Source: Nioella sp. MMSF_3534 | GTDB taxonomy: Bacteria; Pseudomonadota; Alphaproteobacteria; Rhodobacterales; Rhodobacteraceae | Reading direction: 5' to 3' | DNA length: 43,966 bases | Assembly: GCF_030732985.1 (NCBI RefSeq) | Contig: NZ_JASHJX010000039.1 | Location: 1 to 43,966 of the forward strand | Shown: piece by piece, positions 33,524-42,422 of the stretch | Numbering within the stretch: the stretch's first letter is position 1 | How the letters are laid out: every line of letters begins with the position of its first letter | Translations under genes and position numbers: made by a program | The notes under the pieces: model-generated | Database searches by the model: none | Told to the model about the DNA's origin: nothing | Seen by the model: only the letters and a program-made list of their open reading frames with translations

Positions 33524-34369
33524 ATGACCCGTCTTCCCCTGATCCTCGCCAGCGCTGCCGTGGCGCTTTCCTCTGTTACCGCCCATGCTCAGCAGGGCTA
33601 TCTCTGGCAGGATTATATCGACCTTGCCCAGAACCCGTTCGAGTCCCATGTCTCGCTGGTTTATGGCGTGCCCGAAACCGATGACCTGCAATTCTTCGCA
33701 AGCTGCCAGATCGGCGCGGGTGGCACCTATGCCTCTGTTCAGATCGTGGCCGATACGGCGGGTCTGCCCAATGGCGCGCCTGTCTCGCTCTCCTTCACCG
33801 ATGGGGCCGGGGCGGGAACGATCCTGGACGGCACGATCATCGGTGTGAATGCCGAGTTTGGCGTGACCGGCGTCGAACTGGCGTTGGAGCTGGACGATGC
33901 CCTGTTCAACCTCATGCGCGCCCGCGATTTCCTGAGCTACGCCATTCCCGGCGGGCAGGGGATCGAAATACGCACCGCCGGCGTTGCCGGCCCGCTCGAC
34001 AGCTTCCTCACGGCTTGCGCCGATCCGGTGGCGGGTACAACCGGAGGCGACCTGCCGCCGCCTGCCGACCATGCCCATGGCTGTGAAATGCTGGGGCAGG
34101 TCCTGTCGCATACCGGCGACATGCCGCAGCAGATTACCCTGACCAACATGACCGATGGCTATCGCGGCGTTGTCTGGATCGACTACAACGGCAACTTCGT
34201 CGATATGGGCGGGCTGAATGCCGGGGAATCGATGACCATCGACAGCTATGTCACCCATCCGTTCATGATCACCGATGGTCCGGGCAACTGCCTTGAGGTG
34301 ATGGTGACGACCGGCGGGCAGCCCAGCTACTCGATCACCGCGCCGGGGCAGTTCTTCGGAAACGAGTGA
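33524..34369 (+). CDS. exported protein with C-terminal VHL-beta-like domain (paralogue 2)
   Basis: A 281-residue exported protein with signal peptide MTRLPLILASAAVALSSVTAHA, cleaved near residue 22. It has the same layout as the preceding gene. An N-terminal domain starts around YGVPETDDLQFFASCQIG, matching YGVAHTDIVQFSLNCNAG of the neighbour. The four cysteines C61, C165, C187 and C256 match the neighbour's C59, C161, C179 and C248. The last module matches VHL-beta with WIDYNG and TIDSYVTHPF, so W218, S241 and H245 are kept but the last pocket Trp is Phe247. The ATG at 33524 begins the signal; the GTG at 33482 is too long. It is a tandem duplication, diverged substantially. Confidence 0.8.
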   Translation: MTRLPLILASAAVALSSVTAHAQQGYLWQDYIDLAQNPFESHVSLVYGVPETDDLQFFASCQIGAGGTYASVQIVADTAGLPNGAPVSLSFTDGAGAGTILDGTIIGVNAEFGVTGVELALELDDALFNLMRARDFLSYAIPGGQGIEIRTAGVAGPLDSFLTACADPVAGTTGGDLPPPADHAHGCEMLGQVLSHTGDMPQQITLTNMTDGYRGVVWIDYNGNFVDMGGLNAGESMTIDSYVTHPFMITDGPGNCLEVMVTTGGQPSYSITAPGQFFGNE

Positions 34370-34392
34370 CCGGGCAGGGCGGCAGGTGTCAC

Positions 34393-34800
34393 CTAACCCT
34401 TGTCGCCCTTCATCAGCCGGTCGGCCTTCTTGCGCACCAGCACGCTGCGCAGGTCGTGCATGGCCATCAGCAGCCGGTCGGTGACGTCTTCCAAAGCGGC
34501 GTCATCGGCGCGGCTTTGCGCCCATTGGGCGGTCAGGTTCAGGTGGTCGATGGTGCGGTGGATGTCATCGAGGTCGCGCCGGGCCAGCAGCGCCTCGCGC
34601 TCGGCCATCCAGTCGGCGATGACGCGGGTTTCCTCAGGCGTGAGAACATGGTCGCCATGGGGCTTCACCCGGCCATTCTTGATATTCACGACCGCGATCT
34701 CATTCATCTCGATACGCCGCTGGCGGTTCTGGGTGTCGACCCGATACACCGCCGCGCCGTTTTCGCGGACCCGGAAGTAGAACTCTGGTAACTCTGACAT
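34393..34800 (-). CDS. small conserved-type soluble protein, unknown function
   Basis: A 135-residue, highly charged, largely helical protein. It starts MSELPEFYFRVRENGAAVYR, a short beta-rich N-terminus, and ends KKADRLMKGDKG. The middle (about 52-115) is a predicted helical pair with alternating acidic and basic residues. The start at 34800 avoids eight extra residues of the longer frame at 34824. It is a separate gene converging with the second VHL-like gene, with 23 nt between stops. I recall similar unnamed proteins in roseobacters but cannot assign a function. Confidence 0.7.
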   Translation of the reverse strand: MSELPEFYFRVRENGAAVYRVDTQNRQRRIEMNEIAVVNIKNGRVKPHGDHVLTPEETRVIADWMAEREALLARRDLDDIHRTIDHLNLTAQWAQSRADDAALEDVTDRLLMAMHDLRSVLVRKKADRLMKGDKG

Positions 34801-34867
34801 GAAACGCCCCGCCGGTCTGGCCAATGGTGGCCAATCTAGAAACGGGGCGCGACACTGTCAAAGCCTG

Positions 34868-35494
34868 TCAGCGCTTGCGGGCCACGAAATAGGGGCGCTT
34901 GGCGGAGTTGTTGAAATCCTGCACATCGGTGATCTCGAACCCGGCGGCCTCGATCCGCGCGCGCAGTTTGTCGGCGGTCAGGAAGAGCACATGCGGGGCC
35001 TTGTTGAACAGCTGCATGGCCGCGATGATCGGCCGGAATGGCGAGAACGCCCCGCCGATGCACACTGTCTTGGAAATCAGCAGCCCGCCTGGCGCCAGAC
35101 GATCATGCATTTCCGCTAGCCCCGCATCGAGATCATCCAGCAGGTGCAAAGCATTGAAGGCCAGCACCGCGTCAAACGGCCCCTCCGGCAACACCCCCTG
35201 ATCCGCCGCTGCGCGCTGGAAGCTGAGGTTTTGCAGGCCCGCGTCCCGGCATTTCTCCCGCCCGATTTCGACCATCTTGCCCGAGACATCCGTGGCCACG
35301 TAATCCGCGACGGCAGGGGCGAGGTCAATCGCGGTGCTGCCTGTGCCACAGCCGATCTCCAGCACCCGGTCGCCGGGTTTGAGATAGCTGCGCGTGTGAT
35401 CGAGCGTTGCCTGGTAGGCGGCGATGTCTTTCACCGGTTGGGCGGCGTATTTCGGGGCGATCTTGTCCCAGAAGGCGGTGGCGGTGGCTGTCAT
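34868..35494 (-). CDS. class I SAM-dependent methyltransferase
   Basis: A 208-residue methyltransferase. SAM motif I is VLEIGCGTGSTA (44-55), with the acidic motif ATDVSGKMVEIG (about 67-78) and motif IV DAVLAFNALHLL near 108-119. The substrate is unknown. The C-terminal part includes a hydrophobic FRPIIAAMQLFNKAPHVLF stretch that could be a substrate-binding cap. It is divergent from a LysR regulator across an 86-nt gap, a common arrangement in which the LysR protein controls the divergent gene. That control is an inference. The ATG at 35494 is used; its upstream bases are not a strong ribosome site. Confidence 0.88.
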   Translation of the reverse strand: MTATATAFWDKIAPKYAAQPVKDIAAYQATLDHTRSYLKPGDRVLEIGCGTGSTAIDLAPAVADYVATDVSGKMVEIGREKCRDAGLQNLSFQRAAADQGVLPEGPFDAVLAFNALHLLDDLDAGLAEMHDRLAPGGLLISKTVCIGGAFSPFRPIIAAMQLFNKAPHVLFLTADKLRARIEAAGFEITDVQDFNNSAKRPYFVARKR

Positions 35495-35541
35495 GGCGTG
35501 TCTCCTTTGACGGCAGGAGGTATCGGGCAGGCAGTCTAAAA

Positions 35542-35560
35542 GAAATTGCAGAAATTCGCA
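35542..35560. promoter_or_regulatory. candidate LysR operator between methyltransferase and LysR genes
   Basis: Two head-to-tail elements, GAAATTGCA (35542-35550) and GAAATTCGCA (35551-35560), differ by one inserted C. TGC and GCA, 8 nt apart, also form a small inverted pair. Located 21-39 nt before the LysR start, this fits a LysR-type operator position. The evidence is short repeats only. Confidence 0.3.
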
Positions 35561-35580
35561 GTCGGTTTATACGGATATGC

Positions 35581-36468
35581 ATGAATTGGGCGGCGATCTC
35601 TTTCGACTGGAACCAGGTCCGCGCCTTCCTCGCCACGGTGGAGGAGGGCACGCTGTCAGGCGCGGCGCGGGCCCTGCGGCTGACGCAACCGACGCTCGGG
35701 CGGCAGGTTTCGGCGCTGGAGGAAAGCCTGAATATCACGCTGTTCGAGCGCGTCGGCAAAAGCCTGATCCTGACACAGGCCGGGATGGACCTGCTGGAAC
35801 ATGTGCGCGCCATGGGCGAGGCGGCGAACCGGATTTCGCTGTCGGCGGCGGGCCATGTGCAGGAGGTGCGGGGCGAAGTTCGCATCTCGGTCGCCGATGG
35901 CTATGCCGCCTATATCCTGCCCGATATCCTGAAGCGGCTGCGCCGTGAAGCCCCTGGGCTGACCATTGAAATCGTTGCGGAAAACCGGGTATCGGACCTG
36001 CGCAGGCGAGAGGCGGACATTGCCATCCGTCACATGCGGCCCGACGACCCGGAGCTGATCGGCAAACGCCTGCGTGACGGGACGGGCAGTTTCTACGCGT
36101 CAAAGGAATGGCTGGACCGGAACGGGCGGCCCTCGACCATGGCCGATCTGGAAAAACTTGAGATGATCGGTATCGACCGGCCCGAACGGATGGTCATGGA
36201 ACTGAACAAGCGCGGTATCCCGGTCAGCCATTTGAACTTCCCCATCCGCACGCTGAATTCGGTCGTCGCCTGGGAAATGGTGCGGCGGGGCCTTGGTGTC
36301 GGCGTGGGATCGGACCTTGTGGCCGCAGGCACGCCAGAGGTGGAACGCCTGCAGATCGAGGGGCTTGCCCCCATCACCTTCCCGAACTGGCTGGTGACAC
36401 ACCGGGAATTGCGCAACAGCCGCCGCATTCGCGTGGTGTTCGACATGCTGGCGGAGGAGCTGGGATAG
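35581..36468 (+). CDS. LysR-family transcriptional regulator
   Basis: A 295-residue LysR-type regulator. The N-terminal winged helix-turn-helix (about 8-65) includes GTLSGAARALRLTQPTLGRQVSALEE. The effector domain (about 90-295) has two Rossmann-like halves. The start at 35581 gives the standard N-terminus; the frame extends upstream antisense to the methyltransferase gene, but that extension is not used. The likely target is the divergent methyltransferase gene and its own promoter in the 86-nt gap. The effector is unknown. It converges with trpE with only 4 nt between the stops. Confidence 0.92.
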   Translation: MNWAAISFDWNQVRAFLATVEEGTLSGAARALRLTQPTLGRQVSALEESLNITLFERVGKSLILTQAGMDLLEHVRAMGEAANRISLSAAGHVQEVRGEVRISVADGYAAYILPDILKRLRREAPGLTIEIVAENRVSDLRRREADIAIRHMRPDDPELIGKRLRDGTGSFYASKEWLDRNGRPSTMADLEKLEMIGIDRPERMVMELNKRGIPVSHLNFPIRTLNSVVAWEMVRRGLGVGVGSDLVAAGTPEVERLQIEGLAPITFPNWLVTHRELRNSRRIRVVFDMLAEELG

Positions 36469-36472
36469 CGGC

Positions 36473-37984
36473 TCAGCTGTTGCGGCGACCGGAGAACAGG
36501 CTCGCTTCCTCGGCTGCTTTGCGCAGCGCGCGGGACTTGTTTACGGTTTCCTGGAACTCGGCCTCGGGGTCGCTGTCATAGACCACGCCGCCGCCCGCCT
36601 GGATATAGAGCTTTTCGTCCTTCAGAACCGCCGTGCGCAGCGCGATACACATGTCCATGTCGCCACCGGCGCTGAAATAGCCCACGCCGCCACCATAGAC
36701 GCCGCGCTTTTCCGGCTCCAACTCGTCGATGATCTCCATTGCGCGGACCTTGGGGGCGCCGGACACGGTTCCGGCGGGCAGCCCCGCCAGCAGGGCAGAC
36801 AGCGCGTCGTGATCATCGCTGAGTTCGCCCACCACGTTCGACACGATATGCATGACGTGGGAATAGCGTTCGATCACGAATTCCTCGGTCGGGCGGACGG
36901 TTCCGATCTTCGACACTTTCCCGGTGTCGTTGCGGCCCAGATCCAGCAGCATCAGGTGTTCGGCCAGTTCCTTCTGGTCGGCCAGCAGGTCCAGTTCCAG
37001 CGCCTTGTCTTCCTCGGGCGTCGCGCCACGGGGACGGGTGCCCGCGATCGGGCGAATGGTGACCTCGCCGCCGAAGACCCGCACGAGGATCTCGGGACTG
37101 GCCCCGATCACCTGGAAGCCGCCGAAATTGAAGAAGAACATGAAGGGCGAGGGATTCGTGCGGCGCAGCGCGCGGTAAAGCGCGAAGGGCGGTTCCGGGA
37201 AATCCTGCGTCCAGCGCTGTGAGGGCACGACCTGAAAGATATCGCCCGCACGGATGTAGTCCTTGGCCCTTTCAACGGCGGCGAAATAGTCTGCCTTCGC
37301 AAAATTCGATACAGGCTCCGCCACCGCATGGGCCTCGCCCATTTCGCGGGCGGCTGTGGTTGGGGCGCGTTCCAGATCGCGCACCGCGTCCATCACCCGT
37401 TCGGCGGCCTGCGCATAGGCCGCGCGTGCGGACAATCCGCCACCCACCCAGGCAGGCGACACCACGGTGACCTCGCCCTTGACGCCATCCAGTACCGCGA
37501 TGACCGAAGGCCGGATCAGCACCGCGTCGGGCAGGCCCAGAGGGTCGGGGTTCACATTCGGCAGATGCTCCACCAGCCGGATCATGTCATAGCCGAGATA
37601 GCCGAACAGCCCCGCAGCGGCGGCGGGCAGATCGTCGGGAATGTCGATGGCGCTTTCCGCCAACAGCGACCGGATCGCCTTGAGCGGCGGTTCGCTGCAC
37701 GGATCAAACGCATCCCGGTCATAGCGGGCTGAGCGGTTCAGACGGCTGTCCTCACCCCGGCATTCCCAGATCAGGTCGGGCTTCATGCCGATGATCGAGT
37801 AGCGCCCGCGCACCTCGCCCCCGGTCACGGATTCGAGGATGAAACTGTCGCGGCCGGCATCAGCGAGCTTCATCATCACCGACACGGGCGTATCCAGATC
37901 AGCGGCGAGGCGGGTATAGACCAGCTGGTTCTTGCCCTGCGACCAGCCTTGGTCGAATGCCTCGAAGGACGGGGTCAGTGCCAT
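36473..37984 (-). CDS. trpE: anthranilate synthase component I
   Basis: A 503-residue enzyme converting chorismate to anthranilate with ammonia supplied by TrpG. The N-terminal TrpE domain carries FILESV near residue 47, at the usual Trp feedback site. The chorismate-binding domain (about 235-495) shows the family signature PAGTVSGAPKVRAMEIIDELE (in part) near 412, and GGGVVYDSDPEAEFQET near the C-terminus. Its ATG lies 6 nt after the ppiD stop, so the two are cotranscribed. trpG, trpD and trpC are not adjacent, because a LysR gene converges on its 3' end. Confidence 0.96.
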   Translation of the reverse strand: MALTPSFEAFDQGWSQGKNQLVYTRLAADLDTPVSVMMKLADAGRDSFILESVTGGEVRGRYSIIGMKPDLIWECRGEDSRLNRSARYDRDAFDPCSEPPLKAIRSLLAESAIDIPDDLPAAAAGLFGYLGYDMIRLVEHLPNVNPDPLGLPDAVLIRPSVIAVLDGVKGEVTVVSPAWVGGGLSARAAYAQAAERVMDAVRDLERAPTTAAREMGEAHAVAEPVSNFAKADYFAAVERAKDYIRAGDIFQVVPSQRWTQDFPEPPFALYRALRRTNPSPFMFFFNFGGFQVIGASPEILVRVFGGEVTIRPIAGTRPRGATPEEDKALELDLLADQKELAEHLMLLDLGRNDTGKVSKIGTVRPTEEFVIERYSHVMHIVSNVVGELSDDHDALSALLAGLPAGTVSGAPKVRAMEIIDELEPEKRGVYGGGVGYFSAGGDMDMCIALRTAVLKDEKLYIQAGGGVVYDSDPEAEFQETVNKSRALRKAAEEASLFSGRRNS

Positions 37985-37990
37985 GGTGCC

Positions 37991-39850
37991 TCAGGGAAAC
38001 TGTGCGTTGACGGCGTTGATGACGGCGGAATCGAGAGAGATGCCGATCTCGGTTTCCAGCGCCTGACCGAAGGCTTCGAACACATCCGCGGCGATGGAAT
38101 TGGCGATCTGCGCCCCGAACAGCCCCTGCAACGCCGCCACTTCCGGCGTGCCACGGGTGCCCTGGTTGATGCTGTCGAGCCGGGCGATATAGGCCGCGCG
38201 GGCGCCGGGGATGACCACCATGTCGCCGGGCGCGTCCAGCTGGAACACCTGCGGCACGAGGGTGGGCGGCGCGTCGGGGATGAAATCCTGACGGCGGATC
38301 TGGTCCTCATTGGTCAGCGCAAGCCCCTGATCCTCAAGGCTGCCGGTCAGGGCGAGGTTTGCCAGGATCGCATTGGCGCGTTCCTCCAGCCGGATGCGCA
38401 ACTGCGTGGCACGCCAGGCGGCGGCGACTTCGGCTTCGATCTCTTCCAGCGGCGGGATGGACGGCGGAACGACCGCGTCAAGGCGCAGGGCGAACTGGCC
38501 CCCGTCAGACAGCCCCAGAAGCTCGGGGAAATCGCCGTCCTGCGCGGCGGCGGCGGCCTCGGCAAAGCTGTCATAGGCGGCGATGCCCTGATCCATGCCG
38601 TCGAACCAGTCGATGGTGCCGAACTGCATGTCGGTTTCCTCGGCCAGCTCCTCCAGTGTCGCGCCCCCGGCCAGCAGGTCGTCAAGATCCTCCAGCATGT
38701 CGTCGATGGCGCGGCGGGCGGCATCTTCGGCCAGTTCGGCGCGCAGATGCTCGGCGGCGTCCTCATAGGGCACCTCGGTCGCGTCCAGCACCGCGTTGAT
38801 GCGGAAGAGCGCCGGGCCGAAACGGCTTTCGAGCGGGCCGATGATCTCGCTTTCGGTATCGGCGAAGATCACCTCGGCGGCGGCGGCAGACAGGTCGCCC
38901 GGCGCGGTTTCGCCAAGGTCGACATCGTCGAGCGTCAGACCCCGGTCCTCGACCAGCGTGTCATAGTCCGTTTCCCCGGCATCCAGCGCGGCGCGGGCGG
39001 CATCGGCCTCTTCCTGGCTGGGGAAGACCAGCCGTTCCAGCAGGCGGCGTTCGGGCTGCACATATTCCGCGATGCGTTCGTCATAAAGCGCGCGGATCGC
39101 TGCGGGGTCGACCTCGACCTCATCCATGATCATGTCAGGGGTGATCCAGGCGTAGGAGATCGTCCGGCTTTCGGGCCGTTCGAAGCGCTGGCCGTTTTCG
39201 TCGTAATATTCCTGCAATTCCTCGGGCGTCGCGGCAGCCAGACCGGCGGTCAGGTCGGTTTCGGTGACGCGGGCGAGGGTAAAGCTGCGGGTTTCGGTCT
39301 GATAGGCGACCATGATCTCGGTAAAGCTGTCCGGGGTCGGAAGCCCGCTGATGACGGCGGCTTGCAAAATCGAACGGGACACATCCTCGCGGATGGTTTC
39401 CTCGAATTCTTCTACGTCATAGCCCGCTTGTGTCAGCGCCAGTTCATATCCGGAGCGGTCGAAATTGCCGTCGATGCCCTGAAAGGTGGAGGTCGTGGTG
39501 ATCTGGCGCGCAACCTCTCCGTCGCCCACGGACAGCGACATTTCACCGGCTTCATGGGTCAGCGCGGCGCGGGCGACGAGGCCCTCCAGAATGGCACGGT
39601 CGAGGCCTGCGTTGCGCAGATCGGTGAGCGTCTGGTAAGGGCCGCCTTCCGCCGCCTGCGCACGCAGTTCCGCCTGGATGGCACGGGCATAGGCATTGGC
39701 CGAAATCGAGGCATTGCCGACCGAGCCGACCTGAACGGCGGAGTTGCCGAAATTGCCGATGCCGAAGCCTGCAAGCCCAAACATCAGAAGGGCGAGAATG
39801 GCCCAGACGAAATAGTCTGACAGCTTCCGTTTGCCTGCGCGTCGTGCCAT
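37991..39850 (-). CDS. ppiD: SurA/PpiD-type periplasmic peptidyl-prolyl isomerase
   Basis: A 619-residue membrane-anchored periplasmic chaperone. The N-terminus MARRAGKRKLSDYFVWAI begins a single transmembrane helix (about 14-34). A SurA-N-like helical domain follows (about 40-190). A parvulin-like PPIase region may lie about 270-380, but the usual parvulin HIL motif is not obvious, so catalytic activity is doubtful; the rest is chaperone-type. The long acidic C-terminal region is typical of alphaproteobacterial PpiD proteins. The start at 39850 is set by the basic cytosolic tail. It precedes trpE by 6 nt. Confidence 0.88.
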   Translation of the reverse strand: MARRAGKRKLSDYFVWAILALLMFGLAGFGIGNFGNSAVQVGSVGNASISANAYARAIQAELRAQAAEGGPYQTLTDLRNAGLDRAILEGLVARAALTHEAGEMSLSVGDGEVARQITTTSTFQGIDGNFDRSGYELALTQAGYDVEEFEETIREDVSRSILQAAVISGLPTPDSFTEIMVAYQTETRSFTLARVTETDLTAGLAAATPEELQEYYDENGQRFERPESRTISYAWITPDMIMDEVEVDPAAIRALYDERIAEYVQPERRLLERLVFPSQEEADAARAALDAGETDYDTLVEDRGLTLDDVDLGETAPGDLSAAAAEVIFADTESEIIGPLESRFGPALFRINAVLDATEVPYEDAAEHLRAELAEDAARRAIDDMLEDLDDLLAGGATLEELAEETDMQFGTIDWFDGMDQGIAAYDSFAEAAAAAQDGDFPELLGLSDGGQFALRLDAVVPPSIPPLEEIEAEVAAAWRATQLRIRLEERANAILANLALTGSLEDQGLALTNEDQIRRQDFIPDAPPTLVPQVFQLDAPGDMVVIPGARAAYIARLDSINQGTRGTPEVAALQGLFGAQIANSIAADVFEAFGQALETEIGISLDSAVINAVNAQFP

Positions 39851-39919
39851 GCCGGATATCTCCCTTGATCTGGCTCTGAAGCGCAGGTTTAGGGGGTCAT
39901 GGCAGGGGGGGCAAGGGGC

Positions 39920-41107
39920 CTAGAGGGAAAGCTGGGAAAGTCTGTGCCCAACTTCGGCCAAACCGGCGGCATCCGCATTGGCAAAGGCGATGCGCAGGGT
40001 GGTTTCGGCCTGTCCCGATCCGCCTTCGTGCTTGAGGGGGCCGAACATGGTGCCGGGCAGGGTCAGAAGGCCCGCCTTCGACACCATCGCCTTGGCAACC
40101 TCATCCGAGCGCATGTCGAACGGGTGGCGCACATAGGCGAAATAGGCCCCGCAGCCGAGCAGTTCCCATCCCGACAGCCGCTGAAAGGCGGTTTCCATGG
40201 CGGCGCGGCGATTGAGGATCTCCAGCCGTTCGCCCGCCAGCCACTCACCAAGGTTCCGCATCCCCCAAAGCGCGCCGATCTGGCCCACCTGGCTGGGGCA
40301 GATGGCGACGGTGTCTAGGAATTTCTCCACCTCGAAAAGCCGCTCGGGGCTGGCCACGATGGCACCCACGCGGTGGCCCGTCAGGCGGTAGGACTTGGAG
40401 AAGGAATAAAGCTGGATCAGCGTGTCGTCCCAGTCGGGATCGGTGAACAGATCATGCGGCGCGCCCTCGACCGAATGGAAATCGCGATAGGTTTCATCGA
40501 CGATCAGCGCAATCTTGCGGCGGCGGCAGAGGTCGCGGAAGGCGGCCATTGTTTCGGACGGGTACTCCACCCCGCCCGGATTGTTGGGCGAGATCAGCAC
40601 GATGGCGCGGGTACGCTCGGTGATGAGCGCCTCTGCGGCGTCCGGGTCGGGGATCAGGCTTTCGCCGGTGGCCAGCAACTGCGCCTCGACCCCCGTCATA
40701 TCCAGCCACATCTTGTGGTTGAAATAATAGGGGGTCGGCAGGATCACACCGTCACCTTCCCCCGCCAGCGTCGCCATGACCGCGCAAAACGCTTGATTGC
40801 AACCTGATGTGATCGCCACCTGATCGGGCCGCACCGTGCCGCCATAGCCGTCGCACCACTGCGCGGCCAATTCGGCGCGCAGTTCCTCGCGCCCCAGAAC
40901 CGGACCATAGAGATGGCTGTCGGCCTGGGTCAGCAGCGCTTCGGCCATGGCCTGACGCAACCCTTCGGGCGGGGGATCGACGGGCGCGGCCTGGCTGAGG
41001 TTGATCAGCGGCCGGTCTGCGGGAAAGGTGACCCCATCCAGCCAGCGCCGCGCCTCCATCACCGGGGGTGGGAAAGTGGCCGCGAATCTGGGGTTCAGCA
41101 CATGCAT
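39920..41107 (-). CDS. class I/II PLP-dependent aminotransferase
   Basis: A 395-residue fold-type I aminotransferase. The PLP lysine is K238 in YSFSKSYRLTGHRVG, the NNPGG motif is near residues 175-179, and the aspartate that contacts the PLP ring nitrogen is in VDETYRDF (203-210). The substrate is not clear; the family includes aspartate and aromatic aminotransferases. It begins MHVLNPRFAATFPPPV. It is placed behind ssb on the minus strand, 27 nt after the ssb stop, so read-through is possible. It is separate from the ppiD gene by 69 nt. Confidence 0.9.
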   Translation of the reverse strand: MHVLNPRFAATFPPPVMEARRWLDGVTFPADRPLINLSQAAPVDPPPEGLRQAMAEALLTQADSHLYGPVLGREELRAELAAQWCDGYGGTVRPDQVAITSGCNQAFCAVMATLAGEGDGVILPTPYYFNHKMWLDMTGVEAQLLATGESLIPDPDAAEALITERTRAIVLISPNNPGGVEYPSETMAAFRDLCRRRKIALIVDETYRDFHSVEGAPHDLFTDPDWDDTLIQLYSFSKSYRLTGHRVGAIVASPERLFEVEKFLDTVAICPSQVGQIGALWGMRNLGEWLAGERLEILNRRAAMETAFQRLSGWELLGCGAYFAYVRHPFDMRSDEVAKAMVSKAGLLTLPGTMFGPLKHEGGSGQAETTLRIAFANADAAGLAEVGHRLSQLSL

Positions 41108-41134
41108 GGCGCGCCTCGTCGTCTGTCTTGTGGC

Positions 41135-41650
41135 TTAGAACGGGATCTCGTCATCCATATCGTTCGAGCGGCCACCGCCACCCTGGCTGCCGCCACCGCC
41201 GCCATAGCCGCCGTCACGGTCATCGGGATAGCCGCCACCCCCGCCATAGCCGCCACCCTGTCCGCCGCCGCCGTAGCCGCCGCCACCGCCGCTATCGCTG
41301 CGGCTGTCCAGCAGGGTCAGTTCCCCGCGATAGGGGCGCAGCACGACCTCGGTCGAATAGCGGTCCTGGCCGGACTGATCCTGCCATTTGCGGGTTTCAA
41401 GCTGCCCCTCGATATAGACCTTGGAGCCCTTGCGCAGATATTGCTCGGCAATCCGCGCGAGGGGCTCGGAAAAGATGGCGACGGAGTGCCATTCGGTCCG
41501 CTCGCGCCGTTCGCCGGTGTTTCGGTCCTTCCAGGTTTCACTGGTGGCGATGCGCAGGTTGCAGACCTTGCCGCCATTCTGGAACGACCGAACCTCGGGA
41601 TCGCGTCCCAGATTGCCTATCAGAATGACCTTGTTGACGGACCCAGCCAT
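41135..41650 (-). CDS. ssb: single-stranded DNA-binding protein
   Basis: A 171-residue SSB. The OB-fold domain (1-110) begins [21 protein letters not shown], in part, and includes [20 protein letters not shown] glycine-rich linker (about 122-160) made of [17 protein letters not shown] runs leads to the acidic tip DMDDEIPF, which binds partner proteins in replication and repair. The length is standard for alphaproteobacteria. The glycine-rich DNA at about 41190-41290 is low in complexity but coding. The start at 41650 gives the canonical N-terminus. Confidence 0.97.
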   Translation of the reverse strand: MAGSVNKVILIGNLGRDPEVRSFQNGGKVCNLRIATSETWKDRNTGERRERTEWHSVAIFSEPLARIAEQYLRKGSKVYIEGQLETRKWQDQSGQDRYSTEVVLRPYRGELTLLDSRSDSGGGGGYGGGGQGGGYGGGGGYPDDRDGGYGGGGGSQGGGGRSNDMDDEIPF

Positions 41651-41817
41651 GATCTCTCCCCGTAGTTTTCGAATCTCACGTTGTGACGCAGCTTAGATCA
41701 CCGCAACATGCTTAAGAAAACCCAAATGCGCGGGGGATTGCCAAGCGGGCAGGGGCAAGCTGGAAATGCCGCGTCTTTTCCGTATATTGCGGCGAGTTGC
41801 AAAGGAAGCGAGGGCGC

Positions 41818-42396
41818 ATGGTGCCTGCGAAAGCCTGTCTTTATGTATTTGCCATGATCTGCGGGACCGCAGGAGGGGCGCTGGCGCAAGGCCTGAGTTC
41901 CGACCGCCTGAGCCGGTTCAGCGAACAGTTGGACCTGCTCGACAGCCGCGCGGCCACCCAGTACGAGTTTTCCGACCGGCTGCGCCCCGACAGCGAGGCC
42001 GAGGAGACCATTCCCTATTACAATGGCAGCTACAATGGCCCCTGGCTGGAGGTCGCCCGGTCCGCCGCGCGCCGTCATGGCATCCCCGAGGATCTGTTCC
42101 TGCGGCTCGTGCAGCAGGAAAGCGGGTGGGATCTGGATGCGCTGAGCCACGCGGGAGCCATCGGTCTGGCGCAATTGATGCCGGATACGGCAGCGCTGCT
42201 TGGGGTCGATCCGCATGACGCCAATGAAAATCTCGACGGTGGCGCACGCTACCTGGCGCAGCAATATCGCCGCTTCGGCAATTGGCGTCTGGCTCTGGCG
42301 GCCTACAATGCGGGGCCAGAGGCGGTCGAGGCCCATGATGGCGTGCCGCCCTATGCCGAGACGCAGGAATATGTCCGTGCGATCCTGGGCGCCTGA
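41818..42396 (+). CDS. lytic transglycosylase SLT-domain protein
   Basis: A 192-residue exported peptidoglycan lytic transglycosylase. A signal peptide (ends CGTAGGALA) and a short helical stretch precede an SLT domain (about 75-185). The catalytic Glu sits in [13 protein letters not shown], the family motif [17 protein letters not shown] follows, and [10 protein letters not shown] near the C-terminus is the usual AYNAG element. It is a normal canonical SLT, unlike the two divergent paralogues at 16736-18047. The ATG at 41818 follows GAGGGCGC; a possible -10 TATATT lies at 41783-41788. It converges with a membrane-protein gene. Confidence 0.93.
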   Translation: MVPAKACLYVFAMICGTAGGALAQGLSSDRLSRFSEQLDLLDSRAATQYEFSDRLRPDSEAEETIPYYNGSYNGPWLEVARSAARRHGIPEDLFLRLVQQESGWDLDALSHAGAIGLAQLMPDTAALLGVDPHDANENLDGGARYLAQQYRRFGNWRLALAAYNAGPEAVEAHDGVPPYAETQEYVRAILGA

Positions 42397-42422
42397 CCAT
42401 CGCGCCAGAACAGCCTGCCGCG

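Noticed and set aside
37949-39820. A 623-codon plus-strand frame over ppiD
   Set aside because: It is the antisense of a coherent membrane-anchored PpiD and lacks domain patterns or a plausible start site.
41190-41290. GC-rich short repeats that look like a tandem repeat
   Set aside because: They encode the glycine-rich linker of SSB and need no further explanation.
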